A stretch of DNA of 64,000 nt, from NCBI GenBank assembly GCA_938045295.1, contig CALINO010000001.1, forward strand, positions 1 to 64,000, written 5' to 3'. Position numbers and translations under genes: made by a program. Positions 1 to 10,294 of the stretch are shown piece by piece. Below the pieces are notes generated by a model. It had not been told where the DNA came from, made no database searches, and saw only the letters and a list, made by a program, of their open reading frames with translations. This stretch comes from an uncultured Arenicella sp. (lineage in GTDB: Bacteria > Pseudomonadota > Gammaproteobacteria > Arenicellales > Arenicellaceae). Positions within the stretch are counted from its first letter, which is position 1; each line of letters opens with the position of its first letter.

Positions 1-147
1 CGCCGAAACTTGTCGCCCAAGGATTACATTTACAACAATAAAACCAATTCAAACATTGGGGCGAATGAACTGAAAAAAGTGACGATTGAATTGTTGTCGT
101 TTCCAAAATCAGCCACCGGCTATGAAATTAAACTGCTGAACAATTAA
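1..147 (+). CDS. DUF3426 protein, C-terminal end (partial)
   Basis: An open frame enters from the left edge and stops at the TAA ending at 147, giving 48 residues. The tail contains RNLSPKDYIYNN and ends TGYEIKLLNN, which fits the C-terminal beta domain of the DUF3426 zinc-ribbon membrane proteins. That family is commonly found just upstream of dusB-fis in gammaproteobacteria, and that order is seen here. The N-terminal zinc ribbon and membrane helix would lie outside the window. The assignment rests mainly on gene order plus the weak tail resemblance. Confidence 0.6.
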   Translation, partial: RRNLSPKDYIYNNKTNSNIGANELKKVTIELLSFPKSATGYEIKLLNN

Positions 148-278
148 TTTGGCCGCTAACACCGCCTACTGATTAAAAAATACGCAATTTCTAATCTTAG
201 GTTCTTTACCGTTTTAGCCTTGCTCGGGTATTATCACTCGCCCTTAAGAAAACAAATTAACCTCTGGCTGACACGGCA

Positions 279-1277
279 ATGCAAATTGGTCCTTACAATT
301 TAGCCAACCCCGTAATCGCTGCGCCAATGGCCGGCGTGACCGATAAGCCCTACCGTCACGTATGTCGCAATAATGGCGCAGGCTTAGTGGTTTCAGAAAT
401 GATTACCAGCCAAGCCAACCTCCGCCACACCGCAAAAACTCGCTTTCGTTCAGACTTGGCGGGTGAGCCAGAGCCTGTAGTGGTGCAAATTGTTGGCACC
501 GACCCCGAACAGCTTTCAGAAGCCGCACGTTTCAATGTGGATAATGGCGCTCAAATCATTGACATCAACATGGGCTGCCCAGCCAAAAAAGTGTGCAAAA
601 AAGCCGCAGGTTCAGCCCTGTTAGCGGACGAGCCTTTAGTAGACACTATTTTGTCAGCCGTGGTTAGCGCCGTAGATGTTCCGGTCACGGTTAAAATTCG
701 CACCGGCACCACGCCCGACTCTAAAAACGCCACCACCATTGCGGCCATAGCCGAACAAGCGGGCATACAAGCCATTACCATTCATGGGCGCACCCGTGAG
801 TGTAAATTCGTTGGCCAAGTCGAATACGATACCATTGCGGCCGTTAAACAACGCGTCAGCATTCCGGTAACCGCCAATGGTGACATTACCAGCCCAGAAC
901 AAGCCAAGGCGGTGTTAGACGTCACTGGCGCCGATGCGGTGATGATTGGCCGTGCCGCCCAAGGCCAACCGTGGTTGTTTCAACAGGTTGCAGACTATTT
1001 AAAAACCGGCCAGTACTCAGCCATGCCTTGCGCCGAGAAACGCAGCCAAATTATTATTAACCACATTCGTTCAATTCATGATTTTTATGGCGATGGGCTG
1101 GGCGTTCGCCTAGCACGCAAGCACATCAAGTGGTATTTATTTCACTGGCCGAACACACTATCGGAATCGGCTCGTCATGAAATTAGTACTACCGAAGATG
1201 CAAGCTTACAAGCCCATCTATTAGAATCGTTTTTAACCGCACCATTAAACGCTGACTTAATAGCCTCAGCCGCTTAG
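279..1277 (+). CDS. dusB: tRNA-dihydrouridine synthase B
   Basis: A 332-residue FMN-dependent enzyme that reduces specific uridines in the D-loop of tRNA to dihydrouridine. The TIM-barrel start PYNLANPVIAAPMAGVTDKPYR, the catalytic-cysteine segment NMGCPAKKV (Cys near residue 100), the ITIHGRTRE stretch and the phosphate-binding MIGRAAQGQPWLF segment are all typical of DusB. Length matches the family. The gene is followed after 12 bases by fis, the conserved dusB-fis operon in which dusB is usually the leader gene. The ATG at 279 begins right at the conserved N-terminus. Confidence 0.96.
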   Translation: MQIGPYNLANPVIAAPMAGVTDKPYRHVCRNNGAGLVVSEMITSQANLRHTAKTRFRSDLAGEPEPVVVQIVGTDPEQLSEAARFNVDNGAQIIDINMGCPAKKVCKKAAGSALLADEPLVDTILSAVVSAVDVPVTVKIRTGTTPDSKNATTIAAIAEQAGIQAITIHGRTRECKFVGQVEYDTIAAVKQRVSIPVTANGDITSPEQAKAVLDVTGADAVMIGRAAQGQPWLFQQVADYLKTGQYSAMPCAEKRSQIIINHIRSIHDFYGDGLGVRLARKHIKWYLFHWPNTLSESARHEISTTEDASLQAHLLESFLTAPLNADLIASAA

Positions 1278-1289
1278 ATTAACTAAAAC

Positions 1290-1526
1290 ATGTCTAAACA
1301 ATCACCTCTTTGCATTTCGATCACTCAATCAATCGAAAAATATTTTGACGATCTCAATGGTCAGCAGCCGACTAATTTGTATAACTTTTTTATTAATGAA
1401 GTGGAAAAGCCCTTTCTAGAAGTGGTTATGCAGCAAGTTGACGGCAACCAAACTAAGGCCGCTGAAGTGCTAGGTATTAATCGCAACACGCTGCGCAAAA
1501 AATTGAAAATGTATGATTTGTGCTAG
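1290..1526 (+). CDS. fis: DNA-binding protein Fis
   Basis: A 78-residue nucleoid protein that bends DNA and modulates stable RNA promoters, replication and site-specific recombination. The C-terminal helix-turn-helix is intact (GNQTKAAEVLGINRNTLRKK). The protein is shorter than the 98-residue E. coli Fis because it lacks most of the flexible N-terminal arm that contacts DNA invertases; this shorter form is common in other gammaproteobacteria. It lies 12 bases after dusB, so it is very probably co-transcribed from a promoter upstream of dusB. Confidence 0.95.
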   Translation: MSKQSPLCISITQSIEKYFDDLNGQQPTNLYNFFINEVEKPFLEVVMQQVDGNQTKAAEVLGINRNTLRKKLKMYDLC

Positions 1527-1609
1527 CGTCAGCTGACTCACGGCAGTTGTAAACCCCATTCTCTTTTGTACTCTACCAACGCCGTAGTGCGTTAACTAAA
1601 CTGGAAATA

Positions 1610-3190
1610 ATGATGACTGATTTTTCTTCAGACTCTCGAATTAAACCGGCACGTGCATTGATCAGTGTGTCAGACAAAACAGGCGTGCTTGAATTTGCTC
1701 AAGCACTGCACGCTCAAGGCGTGGAAATTTTATCCACTGGCGGTACGGCTAAGCTACTGGCTGACAACAAGGTGCCGGTTACTGAAGTGTCGTCTTACAC
1801 CGGCTTTCCTGAAATGATGGATGGGCGAGTGAAAACCCTGCACCCTAAAGTGCATGGCGGCATTCTAGGGCGTCGCGGTACCGACGATGCGGTAATGTCA
1901 GAACACGGCATCTCCCAAATCGACATGGTGGTGGTTAACCTCTACCCATTTCAACAAACCGTGGCCGACCCTAATTGCGACCTGCCTACAGCGATAGAGA
2001 ACATCGACATTGGTGGCCCAACCATGGTGCGTTCAGCGGCAAAAAATCACAAAGACGTTGCCATTGTGGTGGACGCGGGCGACTACTCCTTTTTAACCGA
2101 CGAAATTAAGCAAGGTGGTTTAACCTACGCCACGCGCTTTAGTTTGGCCACTAAAGCGTTTGAGCACACAGCGCAATACGACGGCGCCATTGCCAACCAC
2201 CTTGGGCGCATACAAGAAGACGGCAGCAAGGCTGATTTTGCCCGCACCTTCAACACTCAGTTCAAGCATCAACAAACCATGCGTTATGGTGAAAACCCAC
2301 ACCAAAAGGCCGCGTTTTACGTGGAAGAAAACGCCCCTGTTGGCATTTCAAGTGCCCAGCAACTTCAAGGCAAAGAATTGTCGTACAACAACATTGCTGA
2401 CACCGATGCCGCACTGGAATGCGTAAAACAGTTTGATGGTGCGCCCGCTTGTGTCATCGTAAAACACGCCAACCCATGCGGTGTGGCGGTGGCTCCTACC
2501 TTGTTAGACGCCTATCAAAAAGCCTTTGCCACCGACCCAGAATCGGCGTTTGGCGGCATCATTGCATTTAACCAAGAGTTAGACGCAGAAACCGCCAGCG
2601 CCATTGTCGACAAACAATTTGTTGAAGTGATTATTGCTCCCAAAGTGTCTGACAGCGCCAAAGCCGCCGTGGCTAATAAGAAAAATGTGCGTTTATTAGA
2701 ATGCGGTCAGTGGGACAACTCGTCATTCAACGCCATTGAATATAAGCGCGTTAATGGCGGCTTATTAGTGCAAGAAAACGATTTGGAACTGACCAATAAA
2801 TTAGAAGTGGTCACCAAAGTGCAACCCACTGAACAACAAATGGCCGACCTGCAATTTGCCTGGAAAGTGGCCAAGTTCGTAAAATCAAACGCCATTATTT
2901 ACGCCAGTAACAATATGACGATTGGTGTCGGCGCTGGCCAAATGAGTCGAGTCAACTCAGCTCGCATTGCCGGCATTAAAGCCGAACACGCAAACTTAGA
3001 AGTTAAGGGCTCGGTGATGGCCTCAGACGCGTTCTTTCCGTTTCGTGACGGCATCGACAACGCCGCCGCCGCCGGCATCAGCGCAGTAATTCAGCCGGGC
3101 GGTTCAATGCGTGACGAAGAAGTCATCGCCGCCGCCGATGAAGCCGGCATGGCAATGGTGTTTACTGGCATGCGTCACTTCAGGCATTAA
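1610..3190 (+). CDS. purH: Bifunctional AICAR transformylase/IMP cyclohydrolase
   Basis: Catalyses the last two steps of de novo IMP synthesis: formylation of AICAR with 10-formyl-THF, then ring closure. The 526-residue length is standard. The N-terminal MGS-like cyclohydrolase domain (about residues 10-150) contains [14 protein letters not shown] and [14 protein letters not shown]. The C-terminal transformylase domain contains RYGENPHQ, the KHANPCG loop and the SDAFFPFRD segment. Two adjacent ATG codons (1610 and 1613) could start the gene. It is followed by a clear terminator, and sits downstream of fis as in many gammaproteobacteria. Confidence 0.97.
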   Translation: MMTDFSSDSRIKPARALISVSDKTGVLEFAQALHAQGVEILSTGGTAKLLADNKVPVTEVSSYTGFPEMMDGRVKTLHPKVHGGILGRRGTDDAVMSEHGISQIDMVVVNLYPFQQTVADPNCDLPTAIENIDIGGPTMVRSAAKNHKDVAIVVDAGDYSFLTDEIKQGGLTYATRFSLATKAFEHTAQYDGAIANHLGRIQEDGSKADFARTFNTQFKHQQTMRYGENPHQKAAFYVEENAPVGISSAQQLQGKELSYNNIADTDAALECVKQFDGAPACVIVKHANPCGVAVAPTLLDAYQKAFATDPESAFGGIIAFNQELDAETASAIVDKQFVEVIIAPKVSDSAKAAVANKKNVRLLECGQWDNSSFNAIEYKRVNGGLLVQENDLELTNKLEVVTKVQPTEQQMADLQFAWKVAKFVKSNAIIYASNNMTIGVGAGQMSRVNSARIAGIKAEHANLEVKGSVMASDAFFPFRDGIDNAAAAGISAVIQPGGSMRDEEVIAAADEAGMAMVFTGMRHFRH

Positions 3191-3208
3191 TTCTCTAAAC
3201 AAAATCAA

Positions 3209-3249
3209 CAAAAAGCCCGAGCCACTTATCAATGCCTTGGGCTTTTTTA
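3209..3249 (+). terminator. Rho-independent terminator after purH
   Basis: An inverted repeat AAAAAGCCCGAG / CTTGGGCTTTTTT with a short loop, followed by a T-run on the plus strand. It lies about 20 bases after the purH stop. The A-run on its left side would also allow it to act on transcripts from the other strand. Confidence 0.85.
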
Positions 3250-3466
3250 TATTCACTGCGAATGAGTGTTACTAATAGCACATTAATCATTCTCACTGCC
3301 TTAAGATCTAAAGTGAAGTGCAAGAGTTTTTGTTTTAAGGCAAAGCCTTTGCGCATTATTTAGTTAACAAGTAATATACTGAACAACATCCCAAATATGT
3401 CTGAAAAGTCACTACTTAACGCGATGTTATCTCTGATTTATTTCAAACCCCATGGACAAGTTAACA

Positions 3467-4108
3467 ATGAAAGTTACTAAACTACTTATTTCACTCACTC
3501 TACTAGTTAGCATGACCGCTTGTGTAAGCGGTACCCGCAGTATTAACCCTCGACTGCCTGAAGCGGAAGTTTTTAAGCAAAAGCTAGGCGCAGTTTATAT
3601 TGCCTCTATTAATGATGTAAGAGCCTTTGAAGCAAAGCCTAAAAAGCCTGAAATCCCATCTGTAAAAGGCGGGCCAGAGAAAAAAACGGCCGATGAACTG
3701 AGCACTTATATTGGCCGCCAGCGTAACGGTTATGGTGGTGCAATGGGATCGGTGGCTTTAACAGAAGGTAACACCGTGCAAAGTGAGGTACGAAGCCTTT
3801 TAGAAGCGGGTTTAAAAGCCAACGGCTATGAACTGGCGGATACCCCTCAAGCCGCTGGTAAAAACTTGAATGTTGATATTGAACAGTTTTGGGCTTGGAT
3901 GGTACCAGGCTTTGTCTCCATTGGCTTTGAATCTAAGGTTAGCCTAAAGCTCAGTGTTGATGGTACAGATCAAAGCCAGCTAGTAGAAGGTTTTGGCAAT
4001 AACGAAGGCCAAATAGCCAGTAATGCGAATTGGGAGCTGACTTATAAGCGAGCTTATGCAGACTTTTTGAAAAAATTAAGTAGCTCATTAAAAAATCTTG
4101 GTTTATAA
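3467..4108 (+). CDS. Putative outer-membrane lipoprotein
   Basis: The 213-residue product begins MKVTKLLISLTLLVSMTAC, a lipoprotein signal with the cysteine around residue 19, so it should be lipidated and held at a membrane. An upstream in-frame ATG at 3452 would add five residues, but the 3467 start gives a cleaner signal peptide. The mature part resembles YajG-type or similar lipoproteins in its conserved C-terminal region, where an aromatic-rich stretch precedes an amphipathic tail, but I do not recognise a named family with confidence. It is a single-gene unit with a terminator on each side. Confidence 0.6.
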   Translation: MKVTKLLISLTLLVSMTACVSGTRSINPRLPEAEVFKQKLGAVYIASINDVRAFEAKPKKPEIPSVKGGPEKKTADELSTYIGRQRNGYGGAMGSVALTEGNTVQSEVRSLLEAGLKANGYELADTPQAAGKNLNVDIEQFWAWMVPGFVSIGFESKVSLKLSVDGTDQSQLVEGFGNNEGQIASNANWELTYKRAYADFLKKLSSSLKNLGL

Positions 4109-4113
4109 CGGCT

Positions 4114-4154
4114 AAAAAGCCCAAAACCTATTCGTTAGGTTTTGGGCTTTTTCA
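4114..4154. terminator. Bidirectional terminator
   Basis: A near-perfect inverted repeat, AAAAAGCCCAAAACCT facing AGGTTTTGGGCTTTTT, sits six bases after the lipoprotein stop. A-run and T-run flank it, so it can stop transcripts from the lipoprotein gene. On the minus strand it lies just past the end of the LysE gene. Confidence 0.88.
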
Positions 4155-4225
4155 AATAATTTAAAATATTAGAACGCCCGAGAGCTCACAGTGATATTTT
4201 TTAAGCGTCAATACTAGTTTCAAAC

Positions 4226-4852
4226 TTAAGCAAATAGATCATAAAACAACTTCAAAGCCAGCAGTGCTAGCAATGCACTGGCCATGTAATCAAAGCGGTG
4301 CTTGCGACGCTGATAAAAGGCGCGGCTAGGTGCCTTTGATAAACTCCACGCCACTAAGGCATACCAAGAAAAATCCACCACAAATGCGGTTAAGGTTACC
4401 CAAAGGGCGGTATAACTGGGCAGTTGCTGAGGTAACGCGGCACTAAAAATACTGGCAATAATAAAGACGGTTTTAGGGTTACTGATTTGCACCGCGAAGC
4501 CTTTTGCTAACGAGGCCAACAAACTCACTTTATCACGCTCTAACGTGCGTTCTGGCAAAGGCTGTTTGGCATTAGCAAAAAGGCAATACGCCAGCCACAG
4601 CAAGTAACACCCACCCACAAAACGGAATAATGCATACGCTTTGGGCATGCTTTCCAGTAAGCCAGTGACGCCTAAGGCCGCTAACAGCGCAAAACAAGCC
4701 GCAGCCGACGCGGTGCCTAAAGAGGTAAGTATGCCGTGCAGGCTCGATTGCGATAACGATTGCTGTGCCACCACCAAAAAGCTCGGCCCAGGGCTCATGG
4801 CCCCCCCTAATAACGCGATGCCAATGGGTAAAAGAAACGCGTAGTCGGCCAT
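4226..4852 (-). CDS. LysE/RhtB family amino-acid exporter
   Basis: A 208-residue inner-membrane protein with about six hydrophobic segments. The N-terminal signature LLGGAMSPGPSFLVVAQQSL matches the GPxxL motif of the LysE/RhtB exporters, and KGFAVQISNPKTVFII matches the conserved NPK segment in the middle. Members export amino acids such as threonine, homoserine lactone or leucine; substrate cannot be told from sequence. It lies 27 bases downstream of the glycosyltransferase gene on the same strand, so the two may share a transcript. Confidence 0.88.
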   Translation of the reverse strand: MADYAFLLPIGIALLGGAMSPGPSFLVVAQQSLSQSSLHGILTSLGTASAAACFALLAALGVTGLLESMPKAYALFRFVGGCYLLWLAYCLFANAKQPLPERTLERDKVSLLASLAKGFAVQISNPKTVFIIASIFSAALPQQLPSYTALWVTLTAFVVDFSWYALVAWSLSKAPSRAFYQRRKHRFDYMASALLALLALKLFYDLFA

Positions 4853-4879
4853 TAAGTCCTTGGCCTGTAATCAAGCACG

Positions 4880-6016
4880 CTACTGCGCATTAATGCCGGC
4901 AGCTTGAGCAACACTGTCCACCAGTTTAATGGCGTGATCAACGTCAATTGAGTTATACAAATCCCAATACTGTTTACTGTCGACCACCAACTTATCGTCT
5001 ATGTCATTAATCTCATTTGGCGGCAAAGTAGTGACGTCATTCCATTCCACACCTTGGTGTAATGGGCTTTCGCTGACCAACCATTCTAAGCGCTTTGCAT
5101 ACGGTGAAAAAACCACGGCACTGGGCAAACCGGTTGCTTGCGCAATGTGTCTGGGGCCACCTTCATTGCCGACAAATAAATCGCAGTGAGACATTAGGGC
5201 GGCCAACTTAGGCAAGCTGTCAGAATTAATGTAAGGGTGAATGTCTGGGTGTTGCCCCATATTTTGATAAAACGCTTCCACGTCAGCCTGCTCTTGCTCA
5301 TTGCCGGAAAACAGCACTAATTGAGCTTTGTATGTGTCTATGCAGTGCTGAGCCCAGGCTTGCATTTTAGACATGCTCCAACGCTTAACGCGCTCTTTGG
5401 CTGTTACCGACATTAAAAAGACCGGGCGCGTAAAATCAATGCCCGACGCTTTCATGGTTTCACGCATCTGCTGCTTTAGTTCCATGGGCACCGTGACGTT
5501 AAACGCATCGTCCTGCTGCACCTCAAACCCCATTGATGTTAGCGGCTCAAGCAACCTAAGACGTTCAGCCACTTTATTGCCGCCGCCCATTTTAGGGTCA
5601 ACTTTATTGGTGTAGAAGAAACCGCGCCCTTTCTTTACGCGGCCAATACAAATGGCTTTCTTTCGCGCAAGTAACGAAATAATTTCGCTTTTATTGGTCG
5701 ACTGAGCGTCAATCACCAAATCGTAACCTTGGGCGGTCACCTCGCGTATCTTTTTGAAATATTTAAACGGGTTTTTGCGCTCACTGTTGGTTAACGCAAT
5801 CACATTATCAATATAAGGGTGTTTATCAAACAGGCTAGCACTGGCCTCGTGCACCAAGTAATCTACCTGCGCCTTAGGGAACGTCTTTTTCAGCGAGTTG
5901 CACAACACCGAAGATAAGACCACATCACCAATGGCCATAAAACGGATAACTAAAATTTTAGCCGTATCGGCATAAGGGGTGTTTAGCGGTGATGTATGAG
6001 GATGATATGCGTTCAT
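4880..6016 (-). CDS. Glycosyltransferase family 9 (heptosyltransferase-like)
   Basis: A 378-residue GT9 enzyme of the ADP-heptose:LPS heptosyltransferase type, acting in the cytoplasm on lipopolysaccharide core or another glycan. Supporting segments are ILVIRFMAIGDVVLSSVLCNSLKKTFP near the N-terminus and the sugar-nucleotide site LFVGNEGGPRHIAQATGLPSAVVFSP around residue 285-310. It stands alone rather than in an LPS gene cluster, so the acceptor is unknown. The first 15 or so residues are poorly conserved; a later start at the KILVIRF region is unlikely because no good codon is nearby. Confidence 0.85.
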   Translation of the reverse strand: MNAYHPHTSPLNTPYADTAKILVIRFMAIGDVVLSSVLCNSLKKTFPKAQVDYLVHEASASLFDKHPYIDNVIALTNSERKNPFKYFKKIREVTAQGYDLVIDAQSTNKSEIISLLARKKAICIGRVKKGRGFFYTNKVDPKMGGGNKVAERLRLLEPLTSMGFEVQQDDAFNVTVPMELKQQMRETMKASGIDFTRPVFLMSVTAKERVKRWSMSKMQAWAQHCIDTYKAQLVLFSGNEQEQADVEAFYQNMGQHPDIHPYINSDSLPKLAALMSHCDLFVGNEGGPRHIAQATGLPSAVVFSPYAKRLEWLVSESPLHQGVEWNDVTTLPPNEINDIDDKLVVDSKQYWDLYNSIDVDHAIKLVDSVAQAAGINAQ

Positions 6017-6190
6017 GTGTATTCTTTTTACCCTAAAACTCGCAGTCTACAGGTTAGAATTACAAAATTATTACGATGGTGATTTTTACTGTGTTCATTA
6101 TGCATAGAGCAACTGGCCGTGATTTTCCTCATGACTGCGTGAAAAACTTTCAGAAAAGGCTTAAAAGTTAGCAGAAAGAAGCCAAACGGA

Positions 6191-7021
6191 TTACTTTTTA
6201 ACTCTTAGCAACCCTTCTTGCGAGGTGGACGCCACCAACGCACCTTGTTGGTCGTAAATTCGGCCATTGGCAAACCCTCGCCCATTGCCGGTTGATTGCA
6301 CGCGGCATTCATAAAACAGCCAATCATCGGCACGGAACGGGCGATGAAACCAAATTGCATGATCGATGGTGACTAATAACACCTTTTCATGATGCCGCCT
6401 TAAATTAGGCTCATCTAAATTGTGCGGAATAAGCGTGGACATCAACAAGCCCATATCAGAGATATAAGCCAATACTGAGTGATGATCAGCCGGGTTGTCA
6501 GGCAACGCATGCTTTGCTTTCATCCAGTATTGCAAACAGTCTTCGCGCGTTACTTTGTCGCTGGGCAAGAAATGTACATCGAAGTATTGGTTTTGAAAAT
6601 TATGCCCTTTGGGCACTCTTTCATCCAAAGCCTCGTGCAGAGCATCAACCGGCGGCACCCAATTGCGATAATAGTCTAAGCCTTGTTCCGGTTTTTGAAA
6701 CGACGCCGACAAATGAAAGATTTGGCGGCCATGCTGTATGGCAACCGCGCGGCGTGATGAAAAGCTTTTGCCGTCTAAGCTGCGATCAATTTCGTAGATG
6801 ATTGGCGCGTCAACGTCGCCTCTTAGTAAAAAGTACGCATGAGCTGAATGAATGCTTCGTTCATCATCCAACGTGTTGTAAGCGGCTTTAATCGCTTGGC
6901 CAAGCACTTGCCCACCGTAGACTTGGCCAGTATTAAAGTCTTGGCTCTGACCACGATATAAATTGTGGTCAAGAGCTTCGCAGTCCAAAAAGCTGAGTAA
7001 CGGGCTAATGCTTGGTTTCAT
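6191..7021 (-). CDS. tesB: Acyl-CoA thioesterase II
   Basis: A 276-residue double-hotdog thioesterase that hydrolyses medium and long acyl-CoA to fatty acid and CoA. The N-terminal hotdog carries YRGQSQDFNTGQVYGGQVLGQAI; the C-terminal hotdog carries the DHAIWFHRPFRADDWLFYE segment and the ending GRGFANGRIYDQQGALVASTSQEGLLR. The aspartate of LDHAIWFHRP-type segments is part of the catalytic set in TesB. Length is normal. It is not closely linked to other lipid genes. Confidence 0.92.
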   Translation of the reverse strand: MKPSISPLLSFLDCEALDHNLYRGQSQDFNTGQVYGGQVLGQAIKAAYNTLDDERSIHSAHAYFLLRGDVDAPIIYEIDRSLDGKSFSSRRAVAIQHGRQIFHLSASFQKPEQGLDYYRNWVPPVDALHEALDERVPKGHNFQNQYFDVHFLPSDKVTREDCLQYWMKAKHALPDNPADHHSVLAYISDMGLLMSTLIPHNLDEPNLRRHHEKVLLVTIDHAIWFHRPFRADDWLFYECRVQSTGNGRGFANGRIYDQQGALVASTSQEGLLRVKK

Positions 7022-7090
7022 TTAGTTAATGATAAAGCTAAAAATCCACTCAATTGAACTGCGCTGTTTACCTGAATCTAATACGACGTT

Positions 7091-7474
7091 TTATTCAACG
7101 CTAACGCCGGCTTTTTCAGCGGCGGTTTTAAACGTGGCGCACGCTTCGGTTTCATGCACACCGTTTTCAGGCGACATCAACGTTTCGCAAGGCACTTCAA
7201 TCATAGAATCGGCACACGCATTGGCTTCGCCTTTTAAGCCCGCGTTAATAATTTCGTCTTTCTTTTTATCAAATTCGGCTAAACATTGCTGATCAAGCTG
7301 CTGCAACAATATCTGTTTCATTTGCTCAGGAACTTCTTGACCATCAAAACTTTCAATAACGCAGGTCTTCATTTTTTCGCATATTTCTTTGCCTTTAAGC
7401 TCAGCAAAACTGGGGGCTGATACCGCAACGACCGTAACCGCAGCAAGAATTGATAGTGACTTTTTGATTTGCAT
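7091..7474 (-). CDS. Secreted cysteine-rich hypothetical protein
   Basis: The 127-residue product has a clear signal peptide (MQIKKSLSILAAVTVVAVSAPSFA) and a mature part with six cysteines and many charged residues. I chose the ATG at 7474 over the tracker start at 7543 because it has an AGGAA ribosome site and starts the signal peptide directly. The mature protein contains KICEKMKTCVIES, and cysteines are spaced as in small periplasmic helical disulfide proteins. No family recognised. It lies between tesB and metH but with no obvious functional link. Confidence 0.6.
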   Translation of the reverse strand: MQIKKSLSILAAVTVVAVSAPSFAELKGKEICEKMKTCVIESFDGQEVPEQMKQILLQQLDQQCLAEFDKKKDEIINAGLKGEANACADSMIEVPCETLMSPENGVHETEACATFKTAAEKAGVSVE

Positions 7475-7582
7475 TGTGTGTTCCTTTTTTTGGTAAGGTG
7501 GGTTTATTAATCGCAATATTTCAATAAGTGTATCAGCAACCAATGGCTTGCGCGATATGCTAGAGTGTCTGATCGCCTAAAA

Positions 7583-10270
7583 TTAGGTGTCGTAACCTAA
7601 AATGGACGCTAACCAGCGCTCTACCGTCAACATGTCTAAGCCTTTTCGCTCAGCGTAATCAATCACTTGGTCTTGCTGAATACGGGTCACTGGAAAATAC
7701 CGCGATTCAGGGTGTGAAAAATACCAGCCGCTGACCGCCGCCGTGGGTAACATTGCGAAACTTTCAGTTATGGTCATGCCGGCGTTTTGCTCTGGCTCCA
7801 ACATTTGCCATAAGGTGGCTTTTTCGGTGTGATCTGGGCACGCCGGGTAACCTGGCGCTGGGCGAATACCGCGGTACTTTTCTTTAATCAGCTCTTCGTT
7901 GGTCAATGTTTCGTTAGTTTCGTACGCCCAAAACTCTTTTCGAACGCGTTCGTGCATGTGCTCAGCAAACGCTTCGGCTAATCGATCGGCCAACACTTTA
8001 AGCATAATGGACTGATAATCGTCATTATCGGCTTCAAATTCGGCAATTTTAGCCTCAATTTTATGCCCTGTAGTCACCGCAAAACCGCCAATGTAATCGG
8101 CCACACCGCTGTCTTTTGGCGCAATATAGTCGGATAAACAGTAATTCGGCTGGGTGTTCTTTTTCTTATCTTGCTGACGCAAGTGATGCAGCGTGTGAAC
8201 CACCTCGGCTCGGCTGTCATCGGCGTAGACTTCAATATCATCACCCACGCTATTGGCGGGGAAAAAACCAATCACACCACGCGCTTCTAACCAATTTTCA
8301 TCAATAATTTGCGCCAGCATGGCTTGGCCATCGGCAAACAATTTTTTGGCTTCTTCGCCAACCACTTCGTCGTCTAAAATTCTGGGGTAACGGCCGGCCA
8401 ATTCCCAAGCGCTGAAAAAGGGCGTCCAGTCTACGCGCTCAACCAATTTGGCCAAGTCGTAGTCGTCAAAGTTTTTTAAACCTAAGAACTGTGGCTTTTC
8501 AGGCGAATGCTGCGACCAGTCAATGTCGACTTTGTTGGCACGTGCTTCACCAATTTCTAATGTACGATGCACTTTGCCGTGCTTAGCTCGTTCAACGCGA
8601 ATACGCTCGTATTCATCTTGAAGTTTCACCACGAACTCAGCCTTATTGTCTTCTGACAACAAGTTCTGAGCCACACCCACCGCACGCGATGCGTCGGCCA
8701 CATGCACGACTTGGTCGGCCTTTAAATTGGGCTCAATCTTTAATGCCGTGTGCACCTTAGAAGTAGTAGCACCGCCCACCATCAATGGCATATTAATGCC
8801 TTGGCGTTCCATTTCTTTGGCCACGTGCACCATTTCATCTAGTGATGGCGTGATCAAGCCAGACAACCCAATGATGTCACACTTGTTGGCTTGCGCTTCT
8901 TTGAGGATTTGTTCGGCCGCCACCATCACGCCTAAATCAACCACTTCAAAGTTATTGCACTGCAATACCACGCCAACAATATTCTTACCAATGTCGTGCA
9001 CATCACCTTTTACCGTGGCCATCAAAATACGGCCATTGGTGTCGCCTTCTTCTTTTTCTTCCTCAATGTAGGGCATTAAATGTGCCACGGCTTTTTTCAT
9101 TACCCGCGCCGATTTAACCACCTGCGGTAAAAACATTTTACCAGAGCCAAACAAGTCACCCACAATGTTCATGCCGTCCATTAACGGCCCTTCAATCACG
9201 TGCAGAGGCTTGTCGGCATTAAGCCGTGCTTCTTCGGTGTCTTCTTCAATAAATTCGGTAATGCCTTTAACCAGCGCGTGCGCCAATCGCTTATTAACGT
9301 CCCAGCTGCGCCATTCTAAATCTTGCGTGTTGTCTACTTTTTTACCATCGCCGCGGTAATTTTCAGCAATGGCTAATAAGTCTTCTGTGGCCGAGTCGCT
9401 GGTGTTCAACACCACGGCTTCCACTTTGTCACGCAGTTCCTTCGGCAGATCTTCATAAATCGCCAGCTGACCGGCATTCACAATGCCCATGTCCATGCCG
9501 GCTTGAATGGCGTAATACAAAAACACCGAGTGAATGGCTTCACGCACGGGGTTATTACCGCGAAACGAGAACGACACGTTCGACACCCCGCCCGATACTT
9601 TGGCGTGCGGCAAGGTTCGTTTAATCTCACGCGTGGCTTCAATAAAGTCGACCGCGTAATTATTGTGTTCGTCTATGCCGGTGGCAATGGCAAAGATGTT
9701 CGGGTCAAAAATAATGTCTTCCGGCGGGAAATCAAGCTGCTGGGTCAGAATGTTGTAGGCACGAGTACAAATTTCCACCTTGCGTTCTTTGGTGTCGGCC
9801 TGACCCACTTCATCAAACGCCATCACAATCACGGCGGCGCCATAACGCTGCACGAGCTTGGCTTGCTCAATGAACTTTTCTTCGCCTTCTTTGAGCGAAA
9901 TTGAATTCACAATGCCCTTGCCCTGCAGACATTTCAAACCGGCCTCGATCACTTCCCATTTAGAGGAGTCAATCATCACGGGTATGCGTGAAATGTCCGG
10001 CTCTGAGGCCATTAAGTTCAAAAACGTCACCATGACTTTCTCGGCATCAATGAGGCCTTCGTCCATGTTAACGTCAATGATCTGTGCGCCAGCTTCAACT
10101 TGTTGGCGCGCCACTTCTAGCGCGGCTTCGTAATCTTCTTCTTTAATCAGCTTTTTAAATTTAGCTGAGCCAGTGACATTGGTGCGCTCGCCTACGTTAA
10201 CAAACAGCGTTTCTTCGCTGATGTTAAACGGTTCTAAACCTGAAAGGCGCATGGAGACAGTATTATTCAT
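7583..10270 (-). CDS. metH: Methionine synthase, pterin/B12/activation subunit
   Basis: An 895-residue protein holding the last three modules of cobalamin-dependent MetH. Residues about 1-290 are the pterin (methyl-THF) domain, starting [20 protein letters not shown]. Residues about 310-540 are the cap and B12 domain with the [13 protein letters not shown] cobalt-histidine loop and [11 protein letters not shown]. Residues about 590-895 are the SAM-dependent reactivation domain with [18 protein letters not shown]. The homocysteine-binding module is a separate gene 24 bases upstream. The pair remethylates homocysteine to methionine. Split MetH genes are known in some gammaproteobacteria such as xanthomonads. 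Confidence 0.95.
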   Translation of the reverse strand: MNNTVSMRLSGLEPFNISEETLFVNVGERTNVTGSAKFKKLIKEEDYEAALEVARQQVEAGAQIIDVNMDEGLIDAEKVMVTFLNLMASEPDISRIPVMIDSSKWEVIEAGLKCLQGKGIVNSISLKEGEEKFIEQAKLVQRYGAAVIVMAFDEVGQADTKERKVEICTRAYNILTQQLDFPPEDIIFDPNIFAIATGIDEHNNYAVDFIEATREIKRTLPHAKVSGGVSNVSFSFRGNNPVREAIHSVFLYYAIQAGMDMGIVNAGQLAIYEDLPKELRDKVEAVVLNTSDSATEDLLAIAENYRGDGKKVDNTQDLEWRSWDVNKRLAHALVKGITEFIEEDTEEARLNADKPLHVIEGPLMDGMNIVGDLFGSGKMFLPQVVKSARVMKKAVAHLMPYIEEEKEEGDTNGRILMATVKGDVHDIGKNIVGVVLQCNNFEVVDLGVMVAAEQILKEAQANKCDIIGLSGLITPSLDEMVHVAKEMERQGINMPLMVGGATTSKVHTALKIEPNLKADQVVHVADASRAVGVAQNLLSEDNKAEFVVKLQDEYERIRVERAKHGKVHRTLEIGEARANKVDIDWSQHSPEKPQFLGLKNFDDYDLAKLVERVDWTPFFSAWELAGRYPRILDDEVVGEEAKKLFADGQAMLAQIIDENWLEARGVIGFFPANSVGDDIEVYADDSRAEVVHTLHHLRQQDKKKNTQPNYCLSDYIAPKDSGVADYIGGFAVTTGHKIEAKIAEFEADNDDYQSIMLKVLADRLAEAFAEHMHERVRKEFWAYETNETLTNEELIKEKYRGIRPAPGYPACPDHTEKATLWQMLEPEQNAGMTITESFAMLPTAAVSGWYFSHPESRYFPVTRIQQDQVIDYAERKGLDMLTVERWLASILGYDT

Positions 10271-10294
10271 TACGGTATTTGTTATGAGCCTAAG

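Noticed and set aside
7029-7292. Plus-strand ORF overlapping the secreted cysteine-rich gene
   Set aside because: It is antisense to a gene with a clear signal peptide and has no domain; a shadow.
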